From positions 1-5,351 of the forward strand of contig CALXSZ010000108.1 in NCBI GenBank assembly GCA_944391275.1: a stretch of 5,351 nt of DNA, given 5' to 3'. This document shows, piece after piece, positions 1 to 5,351 of this stretch (the first letter of the stretch is position 1; each line of letters starts with the position of its first letter). The notes under the pieces are model-generated. The model was not told where the DNA came from. It saw nothing but the letters and a program-made list of their open reading frames with translations, and did not search any database. The stretch is from an uncultured Syntrophomonadaceae bacterium. Lineage in GTDB: Bacteria; Bacillota; Syntrophomonadia; Syntrophomonadales; Syntrophomonadaceae. Made by a program: the position numbers and the translations under genes.

Positions 1-2
1 CG

Positions 3-2024
3 ACGGTTGTTTATGGGCGTGGAAAAGCCGTTATTACAAATACCGGAATGAACACGGAAATGGGAAAAATTGCAGATGCTTTGGCCCAAGCCCAAGCCGG
101 ACAGACGCCTTTGCAGATTAAGTTAAGTCAATTGTCCAAAACGTTAACTTGGCTCATACTAGTGATCTGTGCCGTTATTTTTGCCGTACAAATCTTTCGA
201 GCCGGCGGATTAAACTTTGAAGTTGTACTGGATTCCTTTATGGTAGCCGTTTCATTAGCGGTAGCGGCTATTCCCGAAGGATTAGCTGCGGTCGTAACAG
301 TCGTGCTGTCCATTGGCGTTACCAATATGTCCAAACGAAACGCCATCATTCGACGATTGACGGCTGTAGAAACATTGGGGTGCGCTCAAATTATCTGTTC
401 GGATAAAACCGGAACCCTCACGCAAAATAAAATGACCGTTGTTGACTTCTTTGGAGAAGATGAAAAATTATTGGCTTCCGCAATGGCTTTGTGTTGCGAT
501 GCGGAACTTGGAACGGACGAGTCCGTAACCGGAGAACCAACGGAGGCGGCGTTGGTGGTTTGGGCGAATCAACTGGGAATGAATAAAAATCATTTAAAAC
601 AAACTCTCCCGCGCTGTGGAGAAGCGCCGTTCGATTCGTCACGAAAAATGATGTCAACTGTGCATAAAAAAGAGGATGGAACCTATATTCAGTATACTAA
701 AGGCGCGCCGGATGTTATTTTAGATCAATGTACTTTCTATCTAAAAGAGGGAAAAGCCGTTCCCATGACTGAAGAATATCGGGAACAAATTGTGGCGGCG
801 AATCGAGCCATGGCAAACAAAGCTTTGCGGACATTGGCTTGTGCGCAACGTGTCTGGGAAAAACAGCCGGATTCCTATGAACCAGAATTTTTGGAACAAA
901 ATTTGTGTTTTGTAGGCTTGACCGGAATGATTGATCCGGTTCGTCCAGAGGTGAAGGATGCGATTATCCAGTGTAAACAAGCCGGCGTTCGTCCGATTAT
1001 GATCACGGGGGATCATATTGACACAGCAATTGCTATTGCCAAGGAGTTAGGGATTATAACCGATCGTGCGAATGCTTTAACGGGTTCTGAACTGAATGGA
1101 ATGAGCGATGAAGAGTTTAAACAGAAGTTTCAGGATATTTCGGTTTATGCTCGGGTACAACCGGAACATAAAACACGAATTGTTAATGCATGGAAAGACG
1201 CAGGGTATGTTACTGCCATGACTGGCGACGGTGTGAATGATGCGCCGTCGATCAAATCAGCTGATATTGGGATCGGCATGGGCATCACCGGAACGGATGT
1301 AACCAAAAATGTAGCGGACATGGTATTGGCAGATGACAATTTTGCTACGATTGTTGGAGCAGTTGAAGAAGGACGTCGCATTTATGATAATATTCGCAAA
1401 GTGATCCAATTTTTGTTGGGCGCGAATATGAGTGAAGTTATTAGCGTTTTTACAGCAACTTTAATGGGATTTACTATTCTACATCCAGTTCATTTACTGT
1501 GGATTAATCTCATTACAGATACATTTCCGGCCTTAGCGTTAGGAATGGAACGTGCGGAAGGAAATGTGATGAAACGTCCGCCTAGAGAAGCGAAGGCTGG
1601 CATCTTTTCCGGAGGAATGGGTTTTGATATTGCTTACCAGGGATTAACCGTAGCTGTATTGGTGCTTGCCTCTTTCTTTGTCGGACATTATATTGAATTC
1701 GGATTTTGGGGAATCGGAGAGAGTGCGCATGGAATAACGATGGCCTTTTTGACCATGTCTATGGCGGAGATTTTCCACAGCTATAATATGCGTAGCTTGC
1801 GAGGAAGCATTTTCCGTATCAAATATTCTAATAAAGTCCTCAATTTGGCGGCTATCGGCAGTTTCATTGTTACGACATTAGTTTGTGAAGTTCCATTCTT
1901 GGCAAATGCTTTTGATTTTACGCCGATTTCTTTTAAAGAATATTTCTTAGCGATTTTGTTGGGAACAGGCGGAATGCTCGTAGTAGAATTGGTGAAATAC
2001 TTCCAAAGAAAACTGGGCAAATAA
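3..2024 (+). CDS. P-type calcium-transporting ATPase, SERCA-like (5' end missing)
   Basis: This membrane pump couples ATP hydrolysis to cation export, most likely Ca2+ (P2A family). The frame is open from base 3 and the first residues (TVVYGRGKAVITNTG before the Met at 48) are normal family sequence, so the gene starts upstream and Met48 is internal. The visible 673 residues lack TM1-2 and most of the actuator domain, roughly the first 200 residues of a protein usually near 870-900. Seen in order: the M4 motif PEGL (273-284); the phosphorylation motif DKTGT, catalytic Asp codon 402-404; nucleotide-binding KGAPD (699-713); TGD (1005-1013); the hinge motif TGDGVNDAP (1221-1247); M5 with N-M-S-E (1425-1436); M6 with N-L-I-T-D (1506-1520); then four further hydrophobic segments. 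M5 Asn/Glu and M6 Asn/Thr/Asp match SERCA Ca2+ ligands and differ from the PMR1 pattern. The family is certain; Ca2+ specificity is inferred. It ends just before a strong terminator. Confidence 0.95.
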   Translation, partial: TVVYGRGKAVITNTGMNTEMGKIADALAQAQAGQTPLQIKLSQLSKTLTWLILVICAVIFAVQIFRAGGLNFEVVLDSFMVAVSLAVAAIPEGLAAVVTVVLSIGVTNMSKRNAIIRRLTAVETLGCAQIICSDKTGTLTQNKMTVVDFFGEDEKLLASAMALCCDAELGTDESVTGEPTEAALVVWANQLGMNKNHLKQTLPRCGEAPFDSSRKMMSTVHKKEDGTYIQYTKGAPDVILDQCTFYLKEGKAVPMTEEYREQIVAANRAMANKALRTLACAQRVWEKQPDSYEPEFLEQNLCFVGLTGMIDPVRPEVKDAIIQCKQAGVRPIMITGDHIDTAIAIAKELGIITDRANALTGSELNGMSDEEFKQKFQDISVYARVQPEHKTRIVNAWKDAGYVTAMTGDGVNDAPSIKSADIGIGMGITGTDVTKNVADMVLADDNFATIVGAVEEGRRIYDNIRKVIQFLLGANMSEVISVFTATLMGFTILHPVHLLWINLITDTFPALALGMERAEGNVMKRPPREAKAGIFSGGMGFDIAYQGLTVAVLVLASFFVGHYIEFGFWGIGESAHGITMAFLTMSMAEIFHSYNMRSLRGSIFRIKYSNKVLNLAAIGSFIVTTLVCEVPFLANAFDFTPISFKEYFLAILLGTGGMLVVELVKYFQRKLGK

Positions 2025-2074
2025 ACTTTCATGTTTTTATGATTATAAAAAACAAAATTTCTTAACTGTAACGT

Positions 2075-2111
2075 AAAAAAAGCTTCGAAGATCTCCTTCG
2101 AAGCTTTTTTA
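2075..2111. terminator. Bidirectional Rho-independent terminator between convergent genes
   Basis: A perfect 9-bp stem, GCTTCGAAG (2082-2090) and CTTCGAAGC (2096-2104), closes a 5-base loop. It is preceded by seven A (2075-2081) and followed by six T (2105-2110). Read on the + strand the T run serves the ATPase gene, which stops 50 bases upstream. Read on the - strand the A run becomes a U tract of seven and serves ilvE, whose stop lies about 100 bases away. The symmetry and the convergent arrangement make two-way termination likely. Confidence 0.92.
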
Positions 2112-2145
2112 TTTTAATGGTGTTTGATGGATTTGGTTGTTAAGA

Positions 2146-2174
2146 TCGAATAAAATTATCAATGTTTTATTCGA
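2146..2174. repeat. AT-rich inverted repeat in the ilvE 3' region
   Basis: TCGAATAAAA (2146-2155) and TTTTATTCGA (2165-2174) are perfect 10-base inverted repeats around a 9-base loop. They lie between the ilvE stop codon and the shared terminator, so the ilvE mRNA would carry this hairpin about 40 bases after its stop. No T run follows on either strand, so it is not a standard terminator by itself. It could protect the 3' end or be a weak auxiliary element. The inverted repeat is certain; any function is inferred. Confidence 0.5.
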
Positions 2175-2211
2175 AAGAACGAGTGTTTAAATATGTTTTC
2201 TCCTAAATGGA

Positions 2212-3237
2212 CTACAAAATCGTTTTTACCCATCCTTCTGGAGCTGGTAAACGTCCCATTTGAATACCGGTTAAAGTATCGTATAATTTTTGAATAATCG
2301 GACCCATTTTTTCCATACCGCTGGGGAAACGAATTTCTTTGTCGTGATCAACAATACATCCCACAGGTGAAATGACGGCAGCCGTGCCGCATAAGCCGCA
2401 TTCGGCAAAATCTTTCACTTCTTCCAATAAAATTTCGCGTTCTTCTGTTTCCAAACCTAAGTACTCTTTTGCAACATACATGAGGGAACGACGCGTGATC
2501 GAAGGAAGAATGCTATTGGATTTAGGCGTTATAACTTTTTGGTCTTTTGTTACGAAAATAATATTGGCTCCGCCGGTCTCTTCAATTTTTGTACGGGTGG
2601 CTGCATCTAAGTAAATATTTTCATCAAATCCTTCTTGATGAGCCAAAACAATCGGATAGAGACTCATGGCATAATTCAGGCCAGCTTTAATATGTCCGGT
2701 TCCATGAGGGGCTGCACGATCAAAATCTGAAATTTTCACTGTGATCGGTTTTGCGCCTCCTTTAAAATATGGACCGACAGGAGTGGTAAAAATACGGAAT
2801 TGATATTCATCGGCCGGTTTTACGCCAATAACGGCGCTGCTGCCAAACATATACGGACGAATATACAAAGAAGCACCGGAACCGTAAGGCGGGACATAGG
2901 CTGCGTTGGCTTTAACGGTTTCAACGACGGCTTCCACAAATTTTTCTTTTGGATAAACAGGCATTTCCAGTCGTTTACAAGAGTTTTCCATGCGTTCAGC
3001 ATTTAAATCCGGGCGAAAGGCCACAATATGACCGTCTTCCGTTGTATAAGCTTTTAAACCCTCAAAACAGGTTTGCGCATATTGAAGTACGCCGGCGCAT
3101 TCGCTGATCGTTACAGTCGGATCGGCTATAAGCGCGCCCTCATCCCAAGCGCCGTTTTTGTAATTGGCAACAAACCGCAGGTCTGTTGGTTGATAACTAA
3201 AGCCAAGATTTTCCCAATCGATATTTTTTTTGTCCAT
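2212..3237 (-). CDS. ilvE: Branched-chain amino acid aminotransferase (341 aa)
   Basis: A cytoplasmic PLP enzyme that exchanges the amino group between glutamate and the keto acids of valine, leucine and isoleucine: the last step of their synthesis and the first of their breakdown. It is a fold-type IV aminotransferase of the longer type resembling eukaryotic BCATs; the E. coli type is nearer 310 residues. Visible marks: the N-terminal core with YAQTCFEGLKAY (53-64) and FRPDLNAERM (74-83); RPYMFGSSAVIGV (127-139); the PLP lysine K184 in GHIKAGLNYA; the cofactor-contacting Glu (E219/E220) in EETGGANI; and the phosphate-binding loop GTAAVISPVG (284-293). The start is supported by AAGAAAGGAAC ending 9 bases before the ATG. 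It looks intact and full length. It has its own promoter and no close co-directional partner, so it is probably monocistronic and unlinked here to other ilv/leu genes. C280-x-x-C283 sits just before the phosphate loop. Confidence 0.95.
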   Translation of the reverse strand: MDKKNIDWENLGFSYQPTDLRFVANYKNGAWDEGALIADPTVTISECAGVLQYAQTCFEGLKAYTTEDGHIVAFRPDLNAERMENSCKRLEMPVYPKEKFVEAVVETVKANAAYVPPYGSGASLYIRPYMFGSSAVIGVKPADEYQFRIFTTPVGPYFKGGAKPITVKISDFDRAAPHGTGHIKAGLNYAMSLYPIVLAHQEGFDENIYLDAATRTKIEETGGANIIFVTKDQKVITPKSNSILPSITRRSLMYVAKEYLGLETEEREILLEEVKDFAECGLCGTAAVISPVGCIVDHDKEIRFPSGMEKMGPIIQKLYDTLTGIQMGRLPAPEGWVKTIL

Positions 3238-3265
3238 GATCTTTGTTCCTTTCTTGCCAAAGTTT

Positions 3266-3290
3266 AAAAAGCACTTATTTTAAAGTTGCT
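3266..3290 (-). other. Possible small hairpin in the ilvE leader
   Basis: In the ilvE 5' leader, AGCAACTT (3290-3283) can pair with AAGTGCT (3276-3270) with one bulged A and a 6-base loop, followed by a short U run (3269-3266). It looks like a weak attenuator or a structure near the ribosome binding site. The stem has few G:C pairs and no alternative antiterminator or leader peptide is visible, so this is speculative. Confidence 0.2.
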
Positions 3291-3294
3291 AAAA

Positions 3295-3310
3295 AATAAT
3301 TTCAATTATT
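3295..3310. promoter_or_regulatory. Candidate operator palindrome over the ilvE -10 and start point
   Basis: AATAATT and AATTATT flank a 2-base centre, making a 16-base palindrome that covers the end of the -10 box and the predicted start of transcription. A repressor bound there would block ilvE. It resembles the AT-rich palindromes bound by CodY-type regulators only loosely, and AT-rich palindromes arise by chance in this gap, so the regulator is unknown and the site is tentative. Confidence 0.3.
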
Positions 3311-3337
3311 GTACCACTCTTTTTCAAAAAGCGTCAA
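3308..3337 (-). promoter_or_regulatory. Sigma-A-type promoter of ilvE
   Basis: On the - strand, TTGACG (3332-3337) and TACAAT (3308-3313) are separated by 18 bases, close to the TTGACA/TATAAT consensus. Transcription would start near 3301, giving a leader of roughly 60-65 bases before the ilvE ATG. This is the only convincing promoter I see in the gap between the permease gene and ilvE. Confidence 0.75.
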
Positions 3338-3603
3338 TAATGGAAAGGATTTTTACAATATGTGATTTTGTTGCTGCTTTTGATATCGGATGAATCGCTT
3401 TTGCGGTTAAACAGGAAATAAGAAATCAATTGAATATTAAAAATTAGTTTTTAACAAAATTTTATGTAGCATAATCAATATTCCGAGCAATTTTAGATGA
3501 TTTTGGAGCGTGGCGAAAAGAATTTTTGTTTCTATTCGTTCCGATATGTTCAGAATGAAATTCTAATTTTGGAAAGTTTATCGTTTAAGAAATCAAAAAC
3601 GTC
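3338..3603. other. AT-rich intergenic stretch with no recognisable gene
   Basis: This region lies between the end of the TauE-type gene and the ilvE promoter. Both strands were read: only short open frames without ribosome binding sites appear, the longest being 52 codons on the + strand from 3497, running into the permease gene. Small AT-only inverted repeats are present, for example TTAAAAA/TTTTTAA at 3437-3454 with a 4-base loop. No T-box, riboswitch core, tRNA or transposon remnant was recognised. Confidence 0.6.
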
Positions 3604-3619
3604 AAACAAAATTTTGTTT
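3604..3619. repeat. AT-rich perfect palindrome next to the permease stop codon
   Basis: AAACAAAATTTTGTTT is a perfect 16-base palindrome directly adjacent to the stop codon of the - strand permease gene. As RNA it could form a 6-bp stem with an AATT loop, but it has only one G:C pair per arm and no long U tract. It is at best a weak terminator. No better terminator for this gene was found before the ilvE promoter. Confidence 0.3.
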
Positions 3620-4393
3620 TTAGACGCCGGACGCCATGTCCCACACAATTTTTAGCATCAGAAATATCAAAACGCCAATCATGACAGGACGAATAAACCG
3701 TGCTCCCTTATGAATGGCCAAACCTGCGCCAATATAGTTTCCTGCAATACAACTAACGGCGGCTGGAATGGCCAATGAATAATCGACGGTACCTGCAATC
3801 ATAAAAGTGATCGCAGAAGCATAGTTGGAGGCTAAATTGAGCATTTTGGCATTTCCGGAAGCTGTCCTTAGCTCGTAGCCCATCAAACCTGTAAAAGCAA
3901 GAATCGCAAAAGTTCCTGTTCCGGGACCGAAAATACCATCGTATAATCCTAATAGAATGCCAACAACGCTTCCTTGGAAGATTCGTTTTTTTACAGGAAC
4001 ATCGAAACTTGGTTTTGTTTGAGTTTTACGTACTTTGAATAAAAGAATAAAAGCGGCAATCGGTAATAGGATGACCAGGATTTTCTTTAAAGTTTGTTCA
4101 TCAAGAGCTAAAACAATTTGGGCGGCGATGGCTGAACCAATGAATGAACTGGCAGCGGCGATCAAAGAGATCTTAAGATCCAGTACGCCGTTTTTTAAGA
4201 AACGTAAAGTTGCTAAAGTCGTTCCACACGAAGAAGCGAATTTATTGCATCCATAAGCAATGTGAGGAGGAATTCCGACAAATAAATAAGCCGGAAGGGA
4301 TATTAATCCGCCTCCTCCGGCGATTGAATCAACGAGACCGGCAAAAAAAACGGCCGCGCAAATAAAGAATAGGGTAAGCGGTTCTTCAAACAT
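3620..4393 (-). CDS. TauE/SafE family (YfcA-type) membrane permease, 257 aa
   Basis: A multi-span inner-membrane protein of the TauE/SafE (COG0730) family, whose members are linked to export or uptake of sulfite, sulfoacetate and other organic or inorganic anions. The substrate here cannot be told from sequence. About eight hydrophobic segments are visible, with a charged loop at about 120-138 separating two halves. The halves show the family's internal duplication: AGLVDSIAGGGG (18-29) with GCNK (48-51) in the first, and LGLYDGIFGPGTG (148-160) with SGNAK (179-183) in the second. D22 and D152 occupy equivalent places before the glycine-rich turns. Length is typical and the gene looks intact. 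The start is supported by AAGAAAGGAAC ending 9 bases before the ATG. It has its own divergent promoter and stands alone: no sulfur-metabolism gene is next to it to suggest a substrate. Confidence 0.88.
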   Translation of the reverse strand: MFEEPLTLFFICAAVFFAGLVDSIAGGGGLISLPAYLFVGIPPHIAYGCNKFASSCGTTLATLRFLKNGVLDLKISLIAAASSFIGSAIAAQIVLALDEQTLKKILVILLPIAAFILLFKVRKTQTKPSFDVPVKKRIFQGSVVGILLGLYDGIFGPGTGTFAILAFTGLMGYELRTASGNAKMLNLASNYASAITFMIAGTVDYSLAIPAAVSCIAGNYIGAGLAIHKGARFIRPVMIGVLIFLMLKIVWDMASGV

Positions 4394-4439
4394 AAGCGTC
4401 CGTTCCTTTCTTATTTCTAACGGGTTAAGAATACACAGA

Positions 4440-4448
4440 ATTATAGCA
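4440..4448 (-). promoter_or_regulatory. Extended -10 promoter of the TauE-type gene
   Basis: On the - strand TGCTATAAT is a perfect TATAAT (4440-4445) with the upstream TG of an extended -10. The expected -35 position is a T-rich run with no good TTGACA match, as is common for extended -10 promoters. The predicted start lies about 40 bases before the ATG. Confidence 0.7.
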
Positions 4449-4515
4449 TAAAATTAAAAAAAAAAATCGGAAATAAACGAAATTATTAAATAAAGGAGAA
4501 AAAAATAAATACCTG

Positions 4516-4524
4516 TGGTATAAT
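4516..4524 (+). promoter_or_regulatory. Extended -10 promoter of zapA
   Basis: TGGTATAAT contains a perfect TATAAT (4519-4524) with the extended TG. The -35 region (about 4496-4501) is a poor match. The start would be near 4531, giving a leader of about 40 bases. It faces away from the TauE-type gene promoter, with an 11-base A tract (4456-4466) between the two. Confidence 0.7.
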
Positions 4525-4570
4525 ACAAATAAAATGGTGAGTATACCCGATTAAGGGAGCTGAAAATATA

Positions 4571-4834
4571 ATGGAAAAGCCAGTAAATCAGGTTCGGGTG
4601 CGGATCATGGATGAAGATTATATTTTATCCAGTGAAGAAAAAGACGATTATATGCTGCTCTTAGCGAATTATGTGGATCGTAAAATGCAGGAAATTCGTC
4701 AAAATAATGCTTACTTAAGCCGCTCTCGAATTGCGGTGTTGGTTGCTTTAAATTTAGCGGATGAACTTACAAAACTACAAGCAGAGTATGACGACCTATT
4801 GCAACGAATGGAAGAGCAGGCAAAAGACGATTAG
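4571..4834 (+). CDS. zapA: Cell division protein ZapA (87 aa)
   Basis: A small cytoplasmic protein that binds FtsZ and bundles its filaments, helping the division ring form at midcell. The visible layout fits the family: an N-terminal beta hairpin (VRVRIMDEDYIL, 8-19) followed by a helix (about 24-43, DDYMLLLANYVDRKMQEI), then a long helix from about residue 50 (SRSRIAVLVALNLADELTKL) running into a charged coiled coil (to about 83) that would drive dimer and tetramer formation. Length is normal for the Gram-positive type. The start ATG follows AAGGGAG with an 11-base gap, slightly long but acceptable. It is the first gene of a probable two-gene or longer unit: the DUF421 gene begins 72 bases after its stop and no terminator lies between. 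The neighbouring gene has no known division role, so the pairing does not refine the function. Confidence 0.9.
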   Translation: MEKPVNQVRVRIMDEDYILSSEEKDDYMLLLANYVDRKMQEIRQNNAYLSRSRIAVLVALNLADELTKLQAEYDDLLQRMEEQAKDD

Positions 4835-4888
4835 ACAGAAGCATAAACTTCTTAAAGAATGCGGAAACTAAAGGCAGATGTTCAAAAG

Positions 4889-4896
4889 AAAAGGGG
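4889..4896 (+). promoter_or_regulatory. Ribosome binding site that decides the GTG start
   Basis: AAAAGGGG ends 10 bases before GTG 4907 and is the only good purine-rich site near the beginning of the DUF421 frame. The alternative ATG at 4859 is preceded only by TTAAAGA, which is weak and too close. Confidence 0.6.
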
Positions 4897-4906
4897 CGTT
4901 GCATCT

Positions 4907-5351
4907 GTGATTGAGTTTGTCATTCGCGCAGTAGGTATGTACTTTATGGCGATGGTGATGGTAAGAGTCTTAGGTAAAAGGGCCCTGGGAGAACTGGGGC
5001 CTTTTGATTTTGTTGTCATGGTGGGAGTAGGACATACCGTTGTTGCTATCGCTTTGGATCAGAGTATTCCAGTTTATGAAGGGATAGCGGTTTTAGCGAC
5101 TTTTGCTGCTTTAGAGTATTTTGTTAGTTTTATTGCATTAAAAAATGCGAAGATATCGAGTTGGATTAGCGGAGTACCAAAAGTATTAATCGAGAATGGT
5201 TGTATTATTCGAGAAAATCTTCGCCGTGAAATGTTCAATGTAGATGATTTGATGCAGGAATTGCGCAAACAAGGGATACGGGATTTAAATCAAGTGGAAA
5301 AAGGGATTTTGGAAGCCTGTGGAGGATTTAGCGTCATTTTAAAAGAAGAAG
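4907..5351 (+). CDS. YetF-like DUF421 membrane protein (3' end missing)
   Basis: The function is not established. The family joins short N-terminal membrane helices to a cytosolic DUF421 domain. The visible 148 residues show the family's layout: a first membrane helix (about 4-19), the conserved turn GKRALGELGPFDFVV (23-37), two more membrane helices (about 34-50 and 56-78), then the soluble part with SGVPKVLIENG (88-98), NVDDLMQELRKQGIRDLNQVEKGILE (111-136) and GGFSVILK (139-146). Relatives are usually about 210-230 residues, so some 60-80 are probably missing to the right. I chose GTG at 4907 because AAAAGGGG lies 10 bases upstream and homologues start just before this first helix. An in-frame ATG at 4859 would add 16 charged residues and lacks a good ribosome binding site. 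It is probably transcribed with zapA. Confidence 0.87.
   Translation, partial: MIEFVIRAVGMYFMAMVMVRVLGKRALGELGPFDFVVMVGVGHTVVAIALDQSIPVYEGIAVLATFAALEYFVSFIALKNAKISSWISGVPKVLIENGCIIRENLRREMFNVDDLMQELRKQGIRDLNQVEKGILEACGGFSVILKEE

Noticed and set aside
48..50. ATG at 48 as the start of the ATPase
   Set aside because: The frame is open to the left edge and the residues before it are conserved family sequence, so the true start is outside the window.
2372..3267. Open frames on the + strand opposite ilvE
   Set aside because: They are antisense shadows of a well-conserved gene with no family match of their own.
3295..3310. Calling the ilvE palindrome a CodY box
   Set aside because: Match to the AATTTTCWGAAAATT consensus is poor in any register, so only a generic candidate operator is reported.
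3311..3325. - strand AAAGAGTGGTAC resembles the T-box core AGGGTGGTACC upstream of ilvE
   Set aside because: It lies between the -35 and -10 boxes of the predicted promoter, lacks the following CCGCG-type bases, and the leader is too short for a specifier stem. No T-box is supported.
3497..3655. 52-codon open frame on the + strand (begins MILERGEKNF)
   Set aside because: It has no ribosome binding site, no recognisable family, and its end is antisense to the permease gene. AT-rich intergenic sequence can leave such a frame open by chance.
4837..4852. Small hairpin AGAAG/CTTCT between zapA and the DUF421 gene as a terminator
   Set aside because: It has only five base pairs and no T run after it, so it is unlikely to separate the two genes transcriptionally.
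4859..4906. ATG at 4859 as the start of the DUF421 protein
   Set aside because: It would add a charged 16-residue extension not expected in the family, and has no proper ribosome binding site. The GTG at 4907 has a good one.

Overview
The window reads as an ordinary stretch of chromosome from a moderately AT-rich, Gram-positive-type (Bacillota) bacterium. The clues are purine-rich AGGAG-like ribosome binding sites, sigma-A-like promoters (two with extended TGn -10 boxes), a Gram-positive-style ZapA and a YetF/DUF421 membrane protein. A clostridial or Negativicutes lineage is plausible from the overall flavour of the proteins, but this is an impression and not proven. I see no mobile element, phage gene, CRISPR array, tRNA or rRNA.

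Layout from left to right. (1) The 3' three quarters of a P-type Ca2+-transporting ATPase on the + strand (3-2024), with its N-terminus outside the window. (2) A strong hairpin at 2075-2111 that can terminate transcription in both directions, between the ATPase and the convergent next gene. A second, AT-rich inverted repeat follows at 2146-2174. (3) A branched-chain amino acid aminotransferase, ilvE, on the - strand (2212-3237), with its own sigma-A-type promoter at 3308-3337. A short palindrome overlaps the -10 box and start point. (4) A roughly 265-base AT-rich gap (3338-3603) with no supportable gene. (5) A TauE/SafE (YfcA-type) membrane permease on the - strand (3620-4393). (6) A 177-base divergent promoter region. 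(7) On the + strand, zapA (4571-4834), then a YetF-like DUF421 membrane protein starting at GTG 4907 and cut by the right edge.

The genes do not form one pathway. They belong to four transcription units: the ATPase (ion efflux); ilvE alone (last step of Val/Leu/Ile synthesis, or first step of their breakdown); the TauE-type permease alone (anion or sulfur-compound transport, substrate unknown); and zapA plus the DUF421 gene, probably one transcript (division-ring assembly plus an uncharacterised membrane protein). No previously undescribed system is evident. The points most worth a second look are the candidate operator and leader hairpin of ilvE, the ion-site residues of the ATPase, and the silent gap upstream of the ilvE promoter.
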